Part shown: positions 1-6,567 of the stretch, one piece after another
Layout of the letters: each line of letters starts with the position of its first letter
How positions within the stretch are numbered: the first letter of the stretch is position 1
NCBI GenBank assembly: GCA_025966295.1
Contig: JAOPVD010000040.1
Span: forward strand, 1 to 15,033
Length of the DNA: 15,033 nucleotides
Direction of reading: 5' to 3'
Source: Frankiales bacterium
GTDB lineage: Bacteria; Actinomycetota; Actinomycetes; Mycobacteriales; SCTD01
Made by a program: the position numbers and the translations under genes
Notes under the pieces: generated by a model
What the model was told of the DNA's origin: nothing
Database searches by the model: none
The model's input: the letters and a program-made list of their open reading frames with translations, nothing else

Positions 1-1329
1 CGTGACGACGACCGGCTCCCCCGACTCGGCCAGGGCGCGGACGGCCGGGTGGCCGGGCACCACGGTCTGGGCGCTGACCTGCACGCCGGCCCGCTCGCGC
101 AGCCGCTGGTTGTCGCGGACCTCGTCGCTGAGCAGCAGCGACAGCACGGTGCCGCGGGCGCCGGCGCGGGCGGTGCGCCCGGAGCGGTGCAGGTAGTCCT
201 TGTGGTCGGCCGGCGGGTCGTAGTGCACGACCAGGTCGACGTCGTCGACGTGGATGCCGCGGGCGGCGACGTCGGTGGCGACCAGCACCCGGGAGTGGCC
301 GCCGGCAAAGCCCTCGAGCGCCCGCTTGCGGGCGTTCTGGGTCAGGTTGCCGTGGATGGCCATCGCGTTGACGCCCGAGACGCTGAGCTGGGTCGCGAGC
401 CGGTCGGCGCCGTGCTTGGTGCGGACGAAGAACAGCGTCCGGGCTGGCCGGTTCGCGATCTCGGCGGCGATCGTGACCTTGCTGTCGCGCTGCACCGCAA
501 ACACCAGGTGGTCCATGGTGTCGACCGGGCTGGCGGCCGGCGCGACCGCGTGCATCGCCGGGTTCTTCAGGTAGCCGCGGGCGAGCTTGTCGACACCGCG
601 GTCCAGGGTGGCCGAGAACAGCATCCGCTGGCCGGTCGCCGGGGTGAGGTCCAGCAGCGCGGTGACGGCCGGCATGAAGCCGAGGTCGGCCATGTGGTCG
701 GCCTCGTCCAGGACCGTCATCTGCACCGACGACAGGTCGCACTCGCGCTGGTCGATGAGGTCCTGCAGGCGGCCGGGGGTGGCCACCACGATGTCGGCGC
801 CGCGGCGCAGCTGGTCGATCTGGCGACCCATCGAGGCGCCGCCGTAGATGGTCATGACCTTCAGGTCGAGGGCCTGGCCGAGCGGGGCGAGGGCGTCGGA
901 GACCTGCTGGGCCAGCTCACGGGTCGGCACCAGCACCAGCCCGCGCGGGGCCCGCGGGGTGCGGGTGCCGCCGGCGAGGCGGGCCAGCAGCGGCAGCCCG
1001 AAGGCGAGGGTCTTGCCGGAGCCGGTCTGGCCGCGGCCGAGCACGTCGCGGCCGGCGATGGCGTCCGGCAGCGCCCGGGCCTGGATGGCGAACGGGGCGT
1101 GCACGTCCCGGCGGGCCAGCGCGGCGATGAGCTTCTCCGGCAGGCCGAGGGCGGCGAAGGTGGGGACCGGGGCCTCGGCCGCGGCGACGGAGAGCTCGGC
1201 GGCGGCGTCCAGGCCGATCTCGAGCTCGCTCTTCACGGGGGCGGCGGGACGGGAGGAGGAGGTGCGGGGCCGACCGCCACCGCCGCTGCGGGGGCGACGG
1301 ACAGGCGGGCGCGCGGAAGTACCAGGCAC
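1..1329 (-). CDS. DEAD-box ATP-dependent RNA helicase (3' end outside the window)
   Basis: An ATP-dependent RNA unwinding enzyme of the DEAD-box (superfamily 2) family, probably cytoplasmic and acting in RNA or ribosome remodelling. All core motifs can be read in order: the Q-motif region (FAIQARALPDAI), Walker A GQTGSGKT (about residues 100-107), PTRELA, TPGRL, DEAD (about 208-211), SAT, VATDVAARG and HRSGRTARAG. Both RecA-like domains are therefore present, and 442 codons lie inside the window with no stop before the edge. The start chosen is the GTG at 1329, because AAGGA lies 6 nt upstream. It gives a basic, Arg/Gly/Ser-rich N-terminus of about 31 residues before the conserved part. The alternative GTG at 1236 has no visible ribosome binding site. 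The subfamily (RhlE, DeaD or other) cannot be fixed without the missing C-terminus. Confidence 0.93.
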   Translation of the reverse strand, partial: MPGTSARPPVRRPRSGGGGRPRTSSSRPAAPVKSELEIGLDAAAELSVAAAEAPVPTFAALGLPEKLIAALARRDVHAPFAIQARALPDAIAGRDVLGRGQTGSGKTLAFGLPLLARLAGGTRTPRAPRGLVLVPTRELAQQVSDALAPLGQALDLKVMTIYGGASMGRQIDQLRRGADIVVATPGRLQDLIDQRECDLSSVQMTVLDEADHMADLGFMPAVTALLDLTPATGQRMLFSATLDRGVDKLARGYLKNPAMHAVAPAASPVDTMDHLVFAVQRDSKVTIAAEIANRPARTLFFVRTKHGADRLATQLSVSGVNAMAIHGNLTQNARKRALEGFAGGHSRVLVATDVAARGIHVDDVDLVVHYDPPADHKDYLHRSGRTARAGARGTVLSLLLSDEVRDNQRLRERAGVQVSAQTVVPGHPAVRALAESGEPVVVT

Positions 1330-1455
1330 AGGTGATCCTTAGAGCTCGAAACGTGTCATGCGGGGCCGCGGCAGTGGGAAGCGGCAGGCCCGGAAGGCTC
1401 CCTGAGGAGCTGGACGGCACGACACACGAGCGACCATGCGGGCGAGGGCGCCCGA

Positions 1456-1475
1456 CTGGTGGTGCCACCAGCCTA
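1456..1475 (-). promoter_or_regulatory. Putative helicase promoter -10 box overlapping a palindrome
   Basis: Reading the minus strand, TAGGCT (1475-1470) fits the actinobacterial TANNNT -10 consensus. It runs directly into a palindrome with 7-bp arms, CTGGTGG / CCACCAG, around a 2-nt centre (1456-1471). A start site 6-7 nt after the -10 would fall inside the palindrome, where a repressor could block initiation. The resulting leader of about 130 nt before the GTG at 1329 also contains a small hairpin (GCTCC/GGAGC, 1397-1410). No convincing -35 is visible. Confidence 0.35.
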
Positions 1476-1495
1476 CCGGTGCACCGCGCTCACGG

Positions 1496-1526
1496 CCGGT
1501 GTCGCGCCTGTGCCGTGTGTCACCGG
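1496..1526 (-). terminator. Weak hairpin downstream of hemW
   Basis: Six-base arms CCGGTG and CACCGG flank a 19-nt loop, starting about 12 nt after the hemW stop. There is no U-tract. It is at best a weak or factor-assisted terminator. The position is suitable, but the stem is short enough to occur by chance in GC-rich DNA. Confidence 0.25.
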
Positions 1527-1537
1527 GGCGCTCGGCC

Positions 1538-2722
1538 TCAGTCGACGAGGTCGCGGACCACGGCGTCGGCCAGCAGCCGGCCACGCAGGGTGAGGACCGC
1601 GCGACCAGTCGCGTACGCCGGGGCCTCGAGCAGACCGGCGTCGCGGTGCCCGGCGGCGGCCCGCAGCCCCTCGGGGTTCAGCACGTCGAGCGGCAGCCCC
1701 TCGCGGAGCCGGAGCTCGAGCAGGACCCGCTCGACCCGGCGGTCCTCGGCGGTGAGCCGCTCGCGGGCCTGCGCCGGGCTGCCCTCGGCCAGCCGCTGCG
1801 CGTACGCGCTCGGGTGCTTGGCGTTCCACCAGCGCACCCCGCCGACGTGGCTGTGCGCACCCGGGCCGGCGCCCCACCAGTTGCCGCCCTGCCAGTACGC
1901 CATGTTGTGCCGGCACGGCTCGCCCCAGTTGGACACCTCGTACCAGCCGAGCGTCGCGAGCGCCTGCTCGGCCATCAGGTAGCGGTCGGCCAGCACGTCG
2001 TCGTCCGGCATCGGCACCTCGCCGCGAGCGACCTGCCGGCCGAGCTTGGTGCCCTCCTCGACGATGAGGGCGTACGCGCTGACGTGCGTCGGGGCGGCCG
2101 CGAGCGCAGCGTCCAGCGAGACCTGCCAGTCGGCGTCGCTCTCCCCCGGCGCGCCGTAGATCAGGTCGAGGCTGACCTGCTCGAAGCCGGCCGCCCGGGC
2201 CTCGGCCACCGCCTGCTCCGGCCGGCCGGGGGTGTGGGTGCGGTCCAGCGCCGCCAGCACGTGCGGGACCGCCGACTGCATCCCGAAGCTCACCCGCGTG
2301 AAGCCGGCCTCTCGCAGCCCGGCGAGCGAGCGGGCGTCGACCGAGTCGGGGTTGGCCTCGGTCGTCACCTCGGCGCCGGGCGCGAGGCCGAGCTCGTCGT
2401 CGATGGCGCGCAGCACCGCCGCCAGGTCGCGGCTCGGCAGCAGCGTCGGGGTGCCACCGCCGACGAAGACGGTCTGCACCGGCGGCACGTCGCCGAGGAC
2501 CTGTCGCGCCAGCCGGATCTCGCGCACCACCGTCTCGGCGTACGAGTCTTGCAGGCCACCCAGGTCGGTGTAGGTGTTGAAGTCGCAGTAGCCGCAGCGG
2601 GTCAGGCAGAACGGCACGTGGACGTAGACGCCGAAGGAGTTGTCCGCCAGGTCCGAGAGCGCGGACAGCGGCAACGACCCGTCGCGCGGGGCGGCTTCAC
2701 CGTCGGGCAGAGCACTGGGCAC
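1538..2722 (-). CDS. hemW: Radical SAM heme chaperone HemW (formerly oxygen-independent coproporphyrinogen oxidase-like)
   Basis: HemW is a radical-SAM protein that binds heme and is thought to deliver it to target proteins. It is related to, but distinct from, the coproporphyrinogen III dehydrogenase HemN. The 394-aa product has the cluster motif CxxxCxxC at C39, C43 and C46 (CLTRCGYC), the SAM-binding FVGGGTPT, and the HemW-type HNMAYW followed by GAGPGAHSH. The GTG start at 2722 gives MPSALPDGE, which resembles the usual actinobacterial HemW N-terminus. A TAGCGT -10 lies exactly 6 nt upstream, so the mRNA is probably leaderless; the GGAGGA just before the GTG is too close to act as a normal ribosome binding site. 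It is divergent from the DUF3291 gene. In many actinobacteria hemW follows lepA closely; here lepA is about 10 kb away. Confidence 0.94.
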   Translation of the reverse strand: MPSALPDGEAAPRDGSLPLSALSDLADNSFGVYVHVPFCLTRCGYCDFNTYTDLGGLQDSYAETVVREIRLARQVLGDVPPVQTVFVGGGTPTLLPSRDLAAVLRAIDDELGLAPGAEVTTEANPDSVDARSLAGLREAGFTRVSFGMQSAVPHVLAALDRTHTPGRPEQAVAEARAAGFEQVSLDLIYGAPGESDADWQVSLDAALAAAPTHVSAYALIVEEGTKLGRQVARGEVPMPDDDVLADRYLMAEQALATLGWYEVSNWGEPCRHNMAYWQGGNWWGAGPGAHSHVGGVRWWNAKHPSAYAQRLAEGSPAQARERLTAEDRRVERVLLELRLREGLPLDVLNPEGLRAAAGHRDAGLLEAPAYATGRAVLTLRGRLLADAVVRDLVD

Positions 2723-2754
2723 TCCTCCACGCTAGTCGTGCCTACCGTGGCCGG
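2723..2754. promoter_or_regulatory. Divergent leaderless promoters for hemW and the DUF3291 gene
   Basis: In this 32-bp gap the plus strand carries TACCGT at 2743-2748, 6 nt before the GTG at 2755. The minus strand carries TAGCGT at 2734-2729, 6 nt before the GTG at 2722. Both fit TANNNT at the spacing expected when transcription begins at the start codon. The region for each -35 would overlap the other gene's -10 or start codon, so the two promoters probably compete for polymerase. Confidence 0.6.
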
Positions 2755-3195
2755 GTGCAGCTCGCACAGGTCAACGTCGCGCAGCTCCGGGCACCGCTGG
2801 ACGCCCCCGAGCTGCAGTCCTTCGTGGCGGTCTTCGACCCGGTCGGCCGGCTCGCCGACGCGAGCCCGGGCTTCGTGTGGCGGATGGTCGGCAGCCACGG
2901 GCTGCCGGTGGTGCAGGACGGCCGGTTCGTGACCGTCTCGGTCTGGCAGGACTACGCCTCCCTGCACGCCTTCGTCTACCGCTCGGCGCACGGCGGGCTG
3001 CTGGCCCGCCGGGCCAGCTGGTTCCTGCCGCCGGACGGCCCGACCACGGCGCTGTGGTGGGTGGTCGACGGCGGCCGGCCGTCGGCGGAGAAGGCGCGCG
3101 CCCGGCTGGATCACCTGCGCGCCCACGGCCCGAGCCCGCAGGCCTTCGACCAGCGGCGCCGCTTCGACTCCGCCGGTCACCCGGTACGGCGCTAG
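2755..3195 (+). CDS. DUF3291 domain-containing protein
   Basis: A 146-aa, single-domain protein that I place in the DUF3291 family from its N-terminal pattern (LAQVNVAQLRAPLD, then PGFVWRM) and the later VSVWQDYASLHAFVYRS and WWVVDGG stretches. These resemble ferredoxin-like, monooxygenase-type alpha+beta barrel proteins. No catalytic residues can be named and the function is unknown. It has no signal peptide or membrane segment, so it is presumably cytoplasmic. The GTG start is supported by a TACCGT box 6 nt upstream (leaderless). Its TAG stop overlaps the stop codon of convergent soxR by 4 bp. Confidence 0.85.
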   Translation: MQLAQVNVAQLRAPLDAPELQSFVAVFDPVGRLADASPGFVWRMVGSHGLPVVQDGRFVTVSVWQDYASLHAFVYRSAHGGLLARRASWFLPPDGPTTALWWVVDGGRPSAEKARARLDHLRAHGPSPQAFDQRRRFDSAGHPVRR

Positions 3196-3653
3196 CGCAC
3201 GTCCTCGGTCAGCGGCCGGGGCAGGTACACGGCACCGGCACCGCGCCCGGCCGCGACGTCGTGCGGGTTGGAGATGGCGCAGCGCTTCAACGACAGGCAG
3301 CCGCAACCTATGCAGGTGTCCAGCCCGTCGCGCAACGCCTCGAGCGCGGCGATCTGGTCGTCGAGGCGGGACCGCCAGGACCGGCTCAGCGACGCCCAGT
3401 CGGCCTTCGTCGGCGTGCGGCCGCCGGGCAGCCGCGCCAGCGCGGCACGGACCTCTTCGAGCGACAGGCCGATGTTGCGGGCGGCCCGGATGAACGCCAG
3501 CCGGCGCAGGACGCTGCGCTCGTAGCGGCGCTGGCCGCCGGCCGTCCGGGTCGCGGCCAGCAGGCCCTCGCGCTCGTAGAACCGCAGCGCCGACGCGGCA
3601 AAGCCGCTGCGGTGCGCGACCTCGCCGACGGAGAGCAGGTCATCGGGTCCCAT
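3192..3653 (-). CDS. soxR: SoxR, redox-sensing MerR-family transcriptional activator with [2Fe-2S] cluster
   Basis: A 153-aa MerR-family regulator. The N-terminal winged helix (LLSVGEVAHRSGFAASALRFYEREGL, about residues 6-31) is followed by a coiled dimerisation helix and the SoxR signature CxxCxCx5C at C114, C117, C119 and C125 (CIGCGC...C). These four Cys hold the [2Fe-2S] cluster whose oxidation switches the promoter on. In streptomycetes SoxR responds to redox-active compounds and controls oxidoreductases and transporters rather than a SoxS regulon. The ATG at 3653 is preferred over the ATG at 3668, because AAGGAG lies 4 nt before it and inside the longer version. It is divergent from the SDR gene, with a dyad operator between them (3668-3681), and overlaps the DUF3291 stop codon. 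Confidence 0.93.
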   Translation of the reverse strand: MGPDDLLSVGEVAHRSGFAASALRFYEREGLLAATRTAGGQRRYERSVLRRLAFIRAARNIGLSLEEVRAALARLPGGRTPTKADWASLSRSWRSRLDDQIAALEALRDGLDTCIGCGCLSLKRCAISNPHDVAAGRGAGAVYLPRPLTEDVR

Positions 3654-3661
3654 GAAGCTCC

Positions 3662-3692
3662 TTGACATGAAGTTGACTTCAACTATGACGAT
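3662..3692 (+). promoter_or_regulatory. SoxR-type operator and promoter of the SDR/QueA-like operon
   Basis: A consensus -35 TTGACA (3662-3667) is followed immediately by a dyad with perfect 6-bp arms, TGAAGT / ACTTCA (3668-3681, centre TG). A weak -10 candidate GACGAT (3687-3692) gives a 19-bp spacer. An over-long spacer occupied by a dyad is the classic MerR/SoxR-activated promoter layout. The dyad also covers the soxR 5' leader, so autoregulation is possible. The assignment is inferred from architecture and from the adjacent soxR. Confidence 0.6.
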
Positions 3693-3724
3693 GGCGGCAC
3701 GTCAACGTCAAGGAGCCGAACGAC

Positions 3725-4396
3725 ATGCCCGTTGCACTCATCACCGGAGCCTCCCGAGGCCTCGGACTCGCCCTCGCCCACGCGCTGTCCGGTGCGGGCT
3801 GGACCCTCGTGCTGGACGCCCGCAGCGGTGCCGCCCTGCGCACGCACGCCCCGGCAGGAGCGCACGTCGTACCTGGTGACGTCAGCGACCCGGCGCACCG
3901 GGAGCAGCTGCGGGAGGCGGTCGCCGCGCACGGCCGGCTCGACCTGCTGGTCAACAACGCCAGCGACCTCGGCCCCTCTCCCCTGCCGCGGCTGCGCGAC
4001 TACCCGGTGGCCGACCTGCGACGGGTCTTCGAGGTCGACGTGCTCGCGCCGCTCGCGCTGACGCAGCTGCTGCTGCCGCTGCTGCAGGACGGCACCGTCG
4101 TCAACGTCAGCTCGGACGCCGCCCGGGAGGCCTACGAGGGCTGGGGCGGCTACGGCGCCGCCAAGGCTGCGCTCGACCACCTGTCGGCCGTGCTGGCGGT
4201 GGAGCAGCCGGAGCTGACCGTGCACGCCTTCGACCCAGGTGACATGCGCACCCAGATGCACCAGGACGCGTTCCCGGGCGAAGACATCTCCGACCGGCCG
4301 CTGCCCGAGACGGTGGTGCCGGCGCTGCTGCGGCTGCTCGAGCTGCCCAGCGGCCGCTACCGCGCCGCCGACCTGCTGCCGGCGGTGGCCCGGTGA
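3725..4396 (+). CDS. Short-chain dehydrogenase/reductase (SDR) family oxidoreductase
   Basis: A 223-aa classical SDR with an N-terminal Rossmann fold. It has the cofactor loop TGASRGLG (residues 7-14), NNAS at 77-80 (usually NNAG), the catalytic Ser in VSS (about 129-130), and Tyr143/Lys147 in YGAAK. The position of the catalytic-tetrad Asn appears to be Asp105 (FEVDVLAPL). The substrate cannot be predicted; NAD(P)-dependent reduction or oxidation of a small carbonyl compound is the family role. The ATG is supported by AAGGAG 9 nt upstream. The gene lies behind a SoxR-type promoter and overlaps the next gene by 4 bp (GTGA), so the two are translationally coupled. A role in handling redox-active metabolites is inferred from that context only. 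Confidence 0.9.
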   Translation: MPVALITGASRGLGLALAHALSGAGWTLVLDARSGAALRTHAPAGAHVVPGDVSDPAHREQLREAVAAHGRLDLLVNNASDLGPSPLPRLRDYPVADLRRVFEVDVLAPLALTQLLLPLLQDGTVVNVSSDAAREAYEGWGGYGAAKAALDHLSAVLAVEQPELTVHAFDPGDMRTQMHQDAFPGEDISDRPLPETVVPALLRLLELPSGRYRAADLLPAVAR

Positions 4397-5400
4397 GCCT
4401 GGCCACCACCCACAACGCCAGCGCGCCCCCCGAGGCGCGCGGCCTGGACCGGGACGAGGTCCGACTGCTCGTCGCCGGCCGGTCCCTGACCGACACCGAG
4501 TTCCACGCGCTGCCGGCCTTCCTCGAGCCCGGCGACCTGGTGGTCGTCAACCGCAGCGCCACCCTGGCCGCGGCGGTGGACGGCCGCCGCCAGGACGGCA
4601 GCGAGGTGGTGGTGCACTTCGCGACCGCCCGGGACGACGGCAGCTGGGTGGTCGAGGTGCGACCGCCGGGGCGGTCGTCCGGCCCGGTCCCGGACGTGCG
4701 GGTCGGCGAGCGGATCGCGCTGCCGAGCGGCGCCTGGCTGGCGGTCCTCGAGACGCTGCCGGACCAGGTCCGGCTGCACCGCGTCCAGGTGGCGCTCGAG
4801 GGACCGCTGACGGCGCTGCTGGAGCGGTACGGCCGGCCGATCGCCTACGGCTACGTGCCGGAGCGCTGGCCGCTGACGGCGTACCAGACCGTGTTCGCCA
4901 CCGAGCCGGGCAGCGCGGAGATGCCGAGCGCCGGGCGGCCGTTCACGCCCCGCACGGTGGTCGACCTGGCCCGCCGCGGCGTGCTGCTGGCCCCGATCAC
5001 CCTGCACACCGGGGTGTCTTCGCCGGAGCCCGGCGAACCGCCGAACCCGGAGCGCTACGACGTGCCGGCGACCACCGCGGCGCTGGTCAACGACGTGCGC
5101 GACCGCGGCGGCCGGGTGGTGGCGGTCGGCACCACGGTGACCCGGGCGCTGGAGACGGTGGCCGCGGAGGACGGGACGGTGGCGGCCGGCCGCGGCTGGA
5201 CCGACCTGGTGCTGGGCGTGGACCGGCCGGCCAGGGTGGTCACCGGGCTGCTGACGGGCTGGCACGAGCCGGGCGGGAGCCACGTGCACCTGCTGGAGGC
5301 CGTCGCCGGCCAGGACCTGGTGGCGCGCGCCTACGCCGCGGCCGTCGCCCGCGGCTACCTCTGGCACGAGTTCGGCGACAGCTGCCTGCTCCTCCCCTAA
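4393..5400 (+). CDS. QueA-like S-adenosylmethionine:tRNA ribosyltransferase-isomerase family protein
   Basis: A 335-aa protein that aligns by eye along the whole QueA fold: RLLVAGRSLTDTEFHALPAFLEPGDLVVVN near the N-terminus, AYQTVFATEPGSAEMPSAGRPFT, ITLHTGVSS, GGRVVAVGTTVTRALE, TGWHEPGGSHVHLLEAVAG, and YLWHEFGDS at the end. QueA transfers the ribosyl group of SAM to a 7-deazaguanine base in tRNA during queuosine synthesis. This copy belongs to a divergent actinobacterial form: the usual TAGLHFT, VNDTRVIPAR and HxMHxE motifs are altered (AGRPFT, VNRSATLAAA, PERYDVP). The true substrate may therefore differ, and I give no gene symbol. Its GTG start overlaps the SDR stop (4 bp), so it shares the SoxR-type promoter. 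A strong inverted repeat follows its stop. Confidence 0.85.
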   Translation: MSLATTHNASAPPEARGLDRDEVRLLVAGRSLTDTEFHALPAFLEPGDLVVVNRSATLAAAVDGRRQDGSEVVVHFATARDDGSWVVEVRPPGRSSGPVPDVRVGERIALPSGAWLAVLETLPDQVRLHRVQVALEGPLTALLERYGRPIAYGYVPERWPLTAYQTVFATEPGSAEMPSAGRPFTPRTVVDLARRGVLLAPITLHTGVSSPEPGEPPNPERYDVPATTAALVNDVRDRGGRVVAVGTTVTRALETVAAEDGTVAAGRGWTDLVLGVDRPARVVTGLLTGWHEPGGSHVHLLEAVAGQDLVARAYAAAVARGYLWHEFGDSCLLLP

Positions 5401-5402
5401 CC

Positions 5403-5472
5403 CCCGCCGATCATGGAACTTGTGCTCACCTGGTGAGCGTGCGAGGTGGGCACTCCTTCCATGATCGGCGGG
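5403..5472. repeat. 70-bp inverted-repeat element, probable bidirectional terminator or dispersed palindromic repeat
   Basis: Perfect 16-bp arms CCCGCCGATCATGGAA (5403-5418) and TTCCATGATCGGCGGG (5457-5472) enclose a second stem of ten pairs, one of them G-U (5422-5431 with 5444-5453), separated by a 3x3 internal loop. An alternative inner hairpin (GCTCACC / GGTGAGC, 5424-5438) is also possible. The element fills the 72-bp gap between two convergent stop codons almost exactly. It lacks a U-tract, and the AT-containing GATCATGGAA arm is unlike its surroundings. It may be a genome-wide palindromic repeat that also ends transcription from both sides. Confidence 0.8.
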
Positions 5473-6549
5473 TCAGGCGAACTCGCTCACGACCGCCTTC
5501 ACCACCGCCTGCAGCGAGCCGGTCTCGGCGGCGACGCGGCGCTGGCGGTCGGAGGAGGTGCCGCGGGCCAGCAGCGCGTCGACCAGCGCCGACACCTCGT
5601 CCCAGTCGCCGAGCTCCTCGAGGTCCTCGCGGAGGCGCTCCACGAACGACCGCACCATCGCGGCGGCCGGCAGCAGCTCGCCGGTCGCCGGCTCGAGCAG
5701 GAAGCCGTCCAGGCCGTAGCGGGCGGCCCGCCACCGGGCCGCCCGCACCATCTCGGGGCGCACCTCCAGCACCGGTCCGCCGCGGGCCGCCACCCGCACC
5801 AGCGAGCGGACCAGCGCGGCGTGCAGCACGGCATCGTCGAGCAGCGGCATCGTGTCGGCCACCCGCACCTCGACGGTCGGGAACTTCTCCGACGGCCGCG
5901 CGTCCCAGTACAGCCGCGACGAGCTCTCGGCCACGCCGGCCCCGACCAGGGCGTCGACCAGGTCGTCGTACGCCGCCTTGGTGCCCAGGACCGGCAGGGT
6001 GCCGGTGATGGGCCAGCGGCTGAACCACTGCGTCCGGTAGCTCGCGTAGCCGGTGTCCTCGCCCTCCCAGAAGGGCGACGACGCCGACATCGCCAGCAGC
6101 AGCGGCAGGTCGGGACCGATCCGGTCCAGCACCGGGATGGTGAGCTCCTCCGGCACCCCGACGTGCACGTGCTGGCCGGTGATGAGCTGCTGGCGCGCCA
6201 GCAGCCCCCAGCGCCGGACCAGGAGGTCGTAGGTCTCGCCCTCGGTCATGCGCTGGTCGCGCCAGTGCGCGAACGGGTGGGTGCCGGCGGCCAGGACGTG
6301 GCAGCCGTGCTCGGCCGCCGCGCGCACCGCCGCGGCCCGCAGCCGACCGAGCTCGGTGCGCAGCTCGGCGAGCGACCGGCACACCGGCGTCAGCACCTCC
6401 AGCTGCGAGGTGGAGATCTCGGGGGTCGCGTGCTCACCGAGCAGGCGCTGCGCGCTCACCGCGACGTCCGGGGCGTCGGCCAGGCCGCCGTCCGCCGTCA
6501 CGAGGGCGTACTCCTCCTCGACACCAAGGGTCTCGCCGACGTCGGTCAC
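5473..6549 (-). CDS. YbdK-type carboxylate-amine ligase (glutamate-cysteine ligase 2 family)
   Basis: About 358 aa, close to the usual length for the GCS2/YbdK family. These ATP-dependent ligases join a carboxylate to an amine; some show weak glutamate-cysteine ligase activity, and the physiological substrates are mostly unknown. Visible motifs are LGVEEEYAL (residues 8-16), GTHPFAHW, GQHVHVGV (metal and substrate site) and YWDARPS followed by FPTVEVRVAD. The start is uncertain. The GTG at 6549 is preferred because it keeps the divergent phosphatase start intact and matches the expected start just before GVEEE. A GTG at 6591 would add 14 residues and overlap the first 24 bases of the phosphatase gene. 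Mycothiol, not glutathione, is the usual thiol in actinobacteria, so glutathione synthesis should not be assumed. Confidence 0.88.
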   Translation of the reverse strand: MTDVGETLGVEEEYALVTADGGLADAPDVAVSAQRLLGEHATPEISTSQLEVLTPVCRSLAELRTELGRLRAAAVRAAAEHGCHVLAAGTHPFAHWRDQRMTEGETYDLLVRRWGLLARQQLITGQHVHVGVPEELTIPVLDRIGPDLPLLLAMSASSPFWEGEDTGYASYRTQWFSRWPITGTLPVLGTKAAYDDLVDALVGAGVAESSSRLYWDARPSEKFPTVEVRVADTMPLLDDAVLHAALVRSLVRVAARGGPVLEVRPEMVRAARWRAARYGLDGFLLEPATGELLPAAAMVRSFVERLREDLEELGDWDEVSALVDALLARGTSSDRQRRVAAETGSLQAVVKAVVSEFA

Positions 6550-6567
6550 CTCAATAGTCTGCCCGGC
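6550..6567. promoter_or_regulatory. 18-bp divergent promoter with overlapping -10 boxes
   Basis: The plus strand has TAGTCT (6555-6560), 7 nt before the phosphatase ATG at 6568, a good leaderless arrangement. The minus strand has CAGACT (6561-6556), 6 nt before the ligase GTG at 6549. This matches only NANNNT but overlaps the plus box by 5 bp. If both are used, polymerase could occupy only one at a time. The minus promoter is the less certain of the two. Confidence 0.45.

Noticed and set aside
1436..2932. Long plus-strand open frame opposite hemW
   Set aside because: No recognisable motifs; it is the complement of the radical-SAM coding sequence in GC-rich DNA.
5446..6567. In-frame upstream extension of the histidine phosphatase
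   Set aside because: It is antisense to the ligase gene and starts inside the inverted repeat; the conserved N-terminus and a good -10 place the start at 6568.
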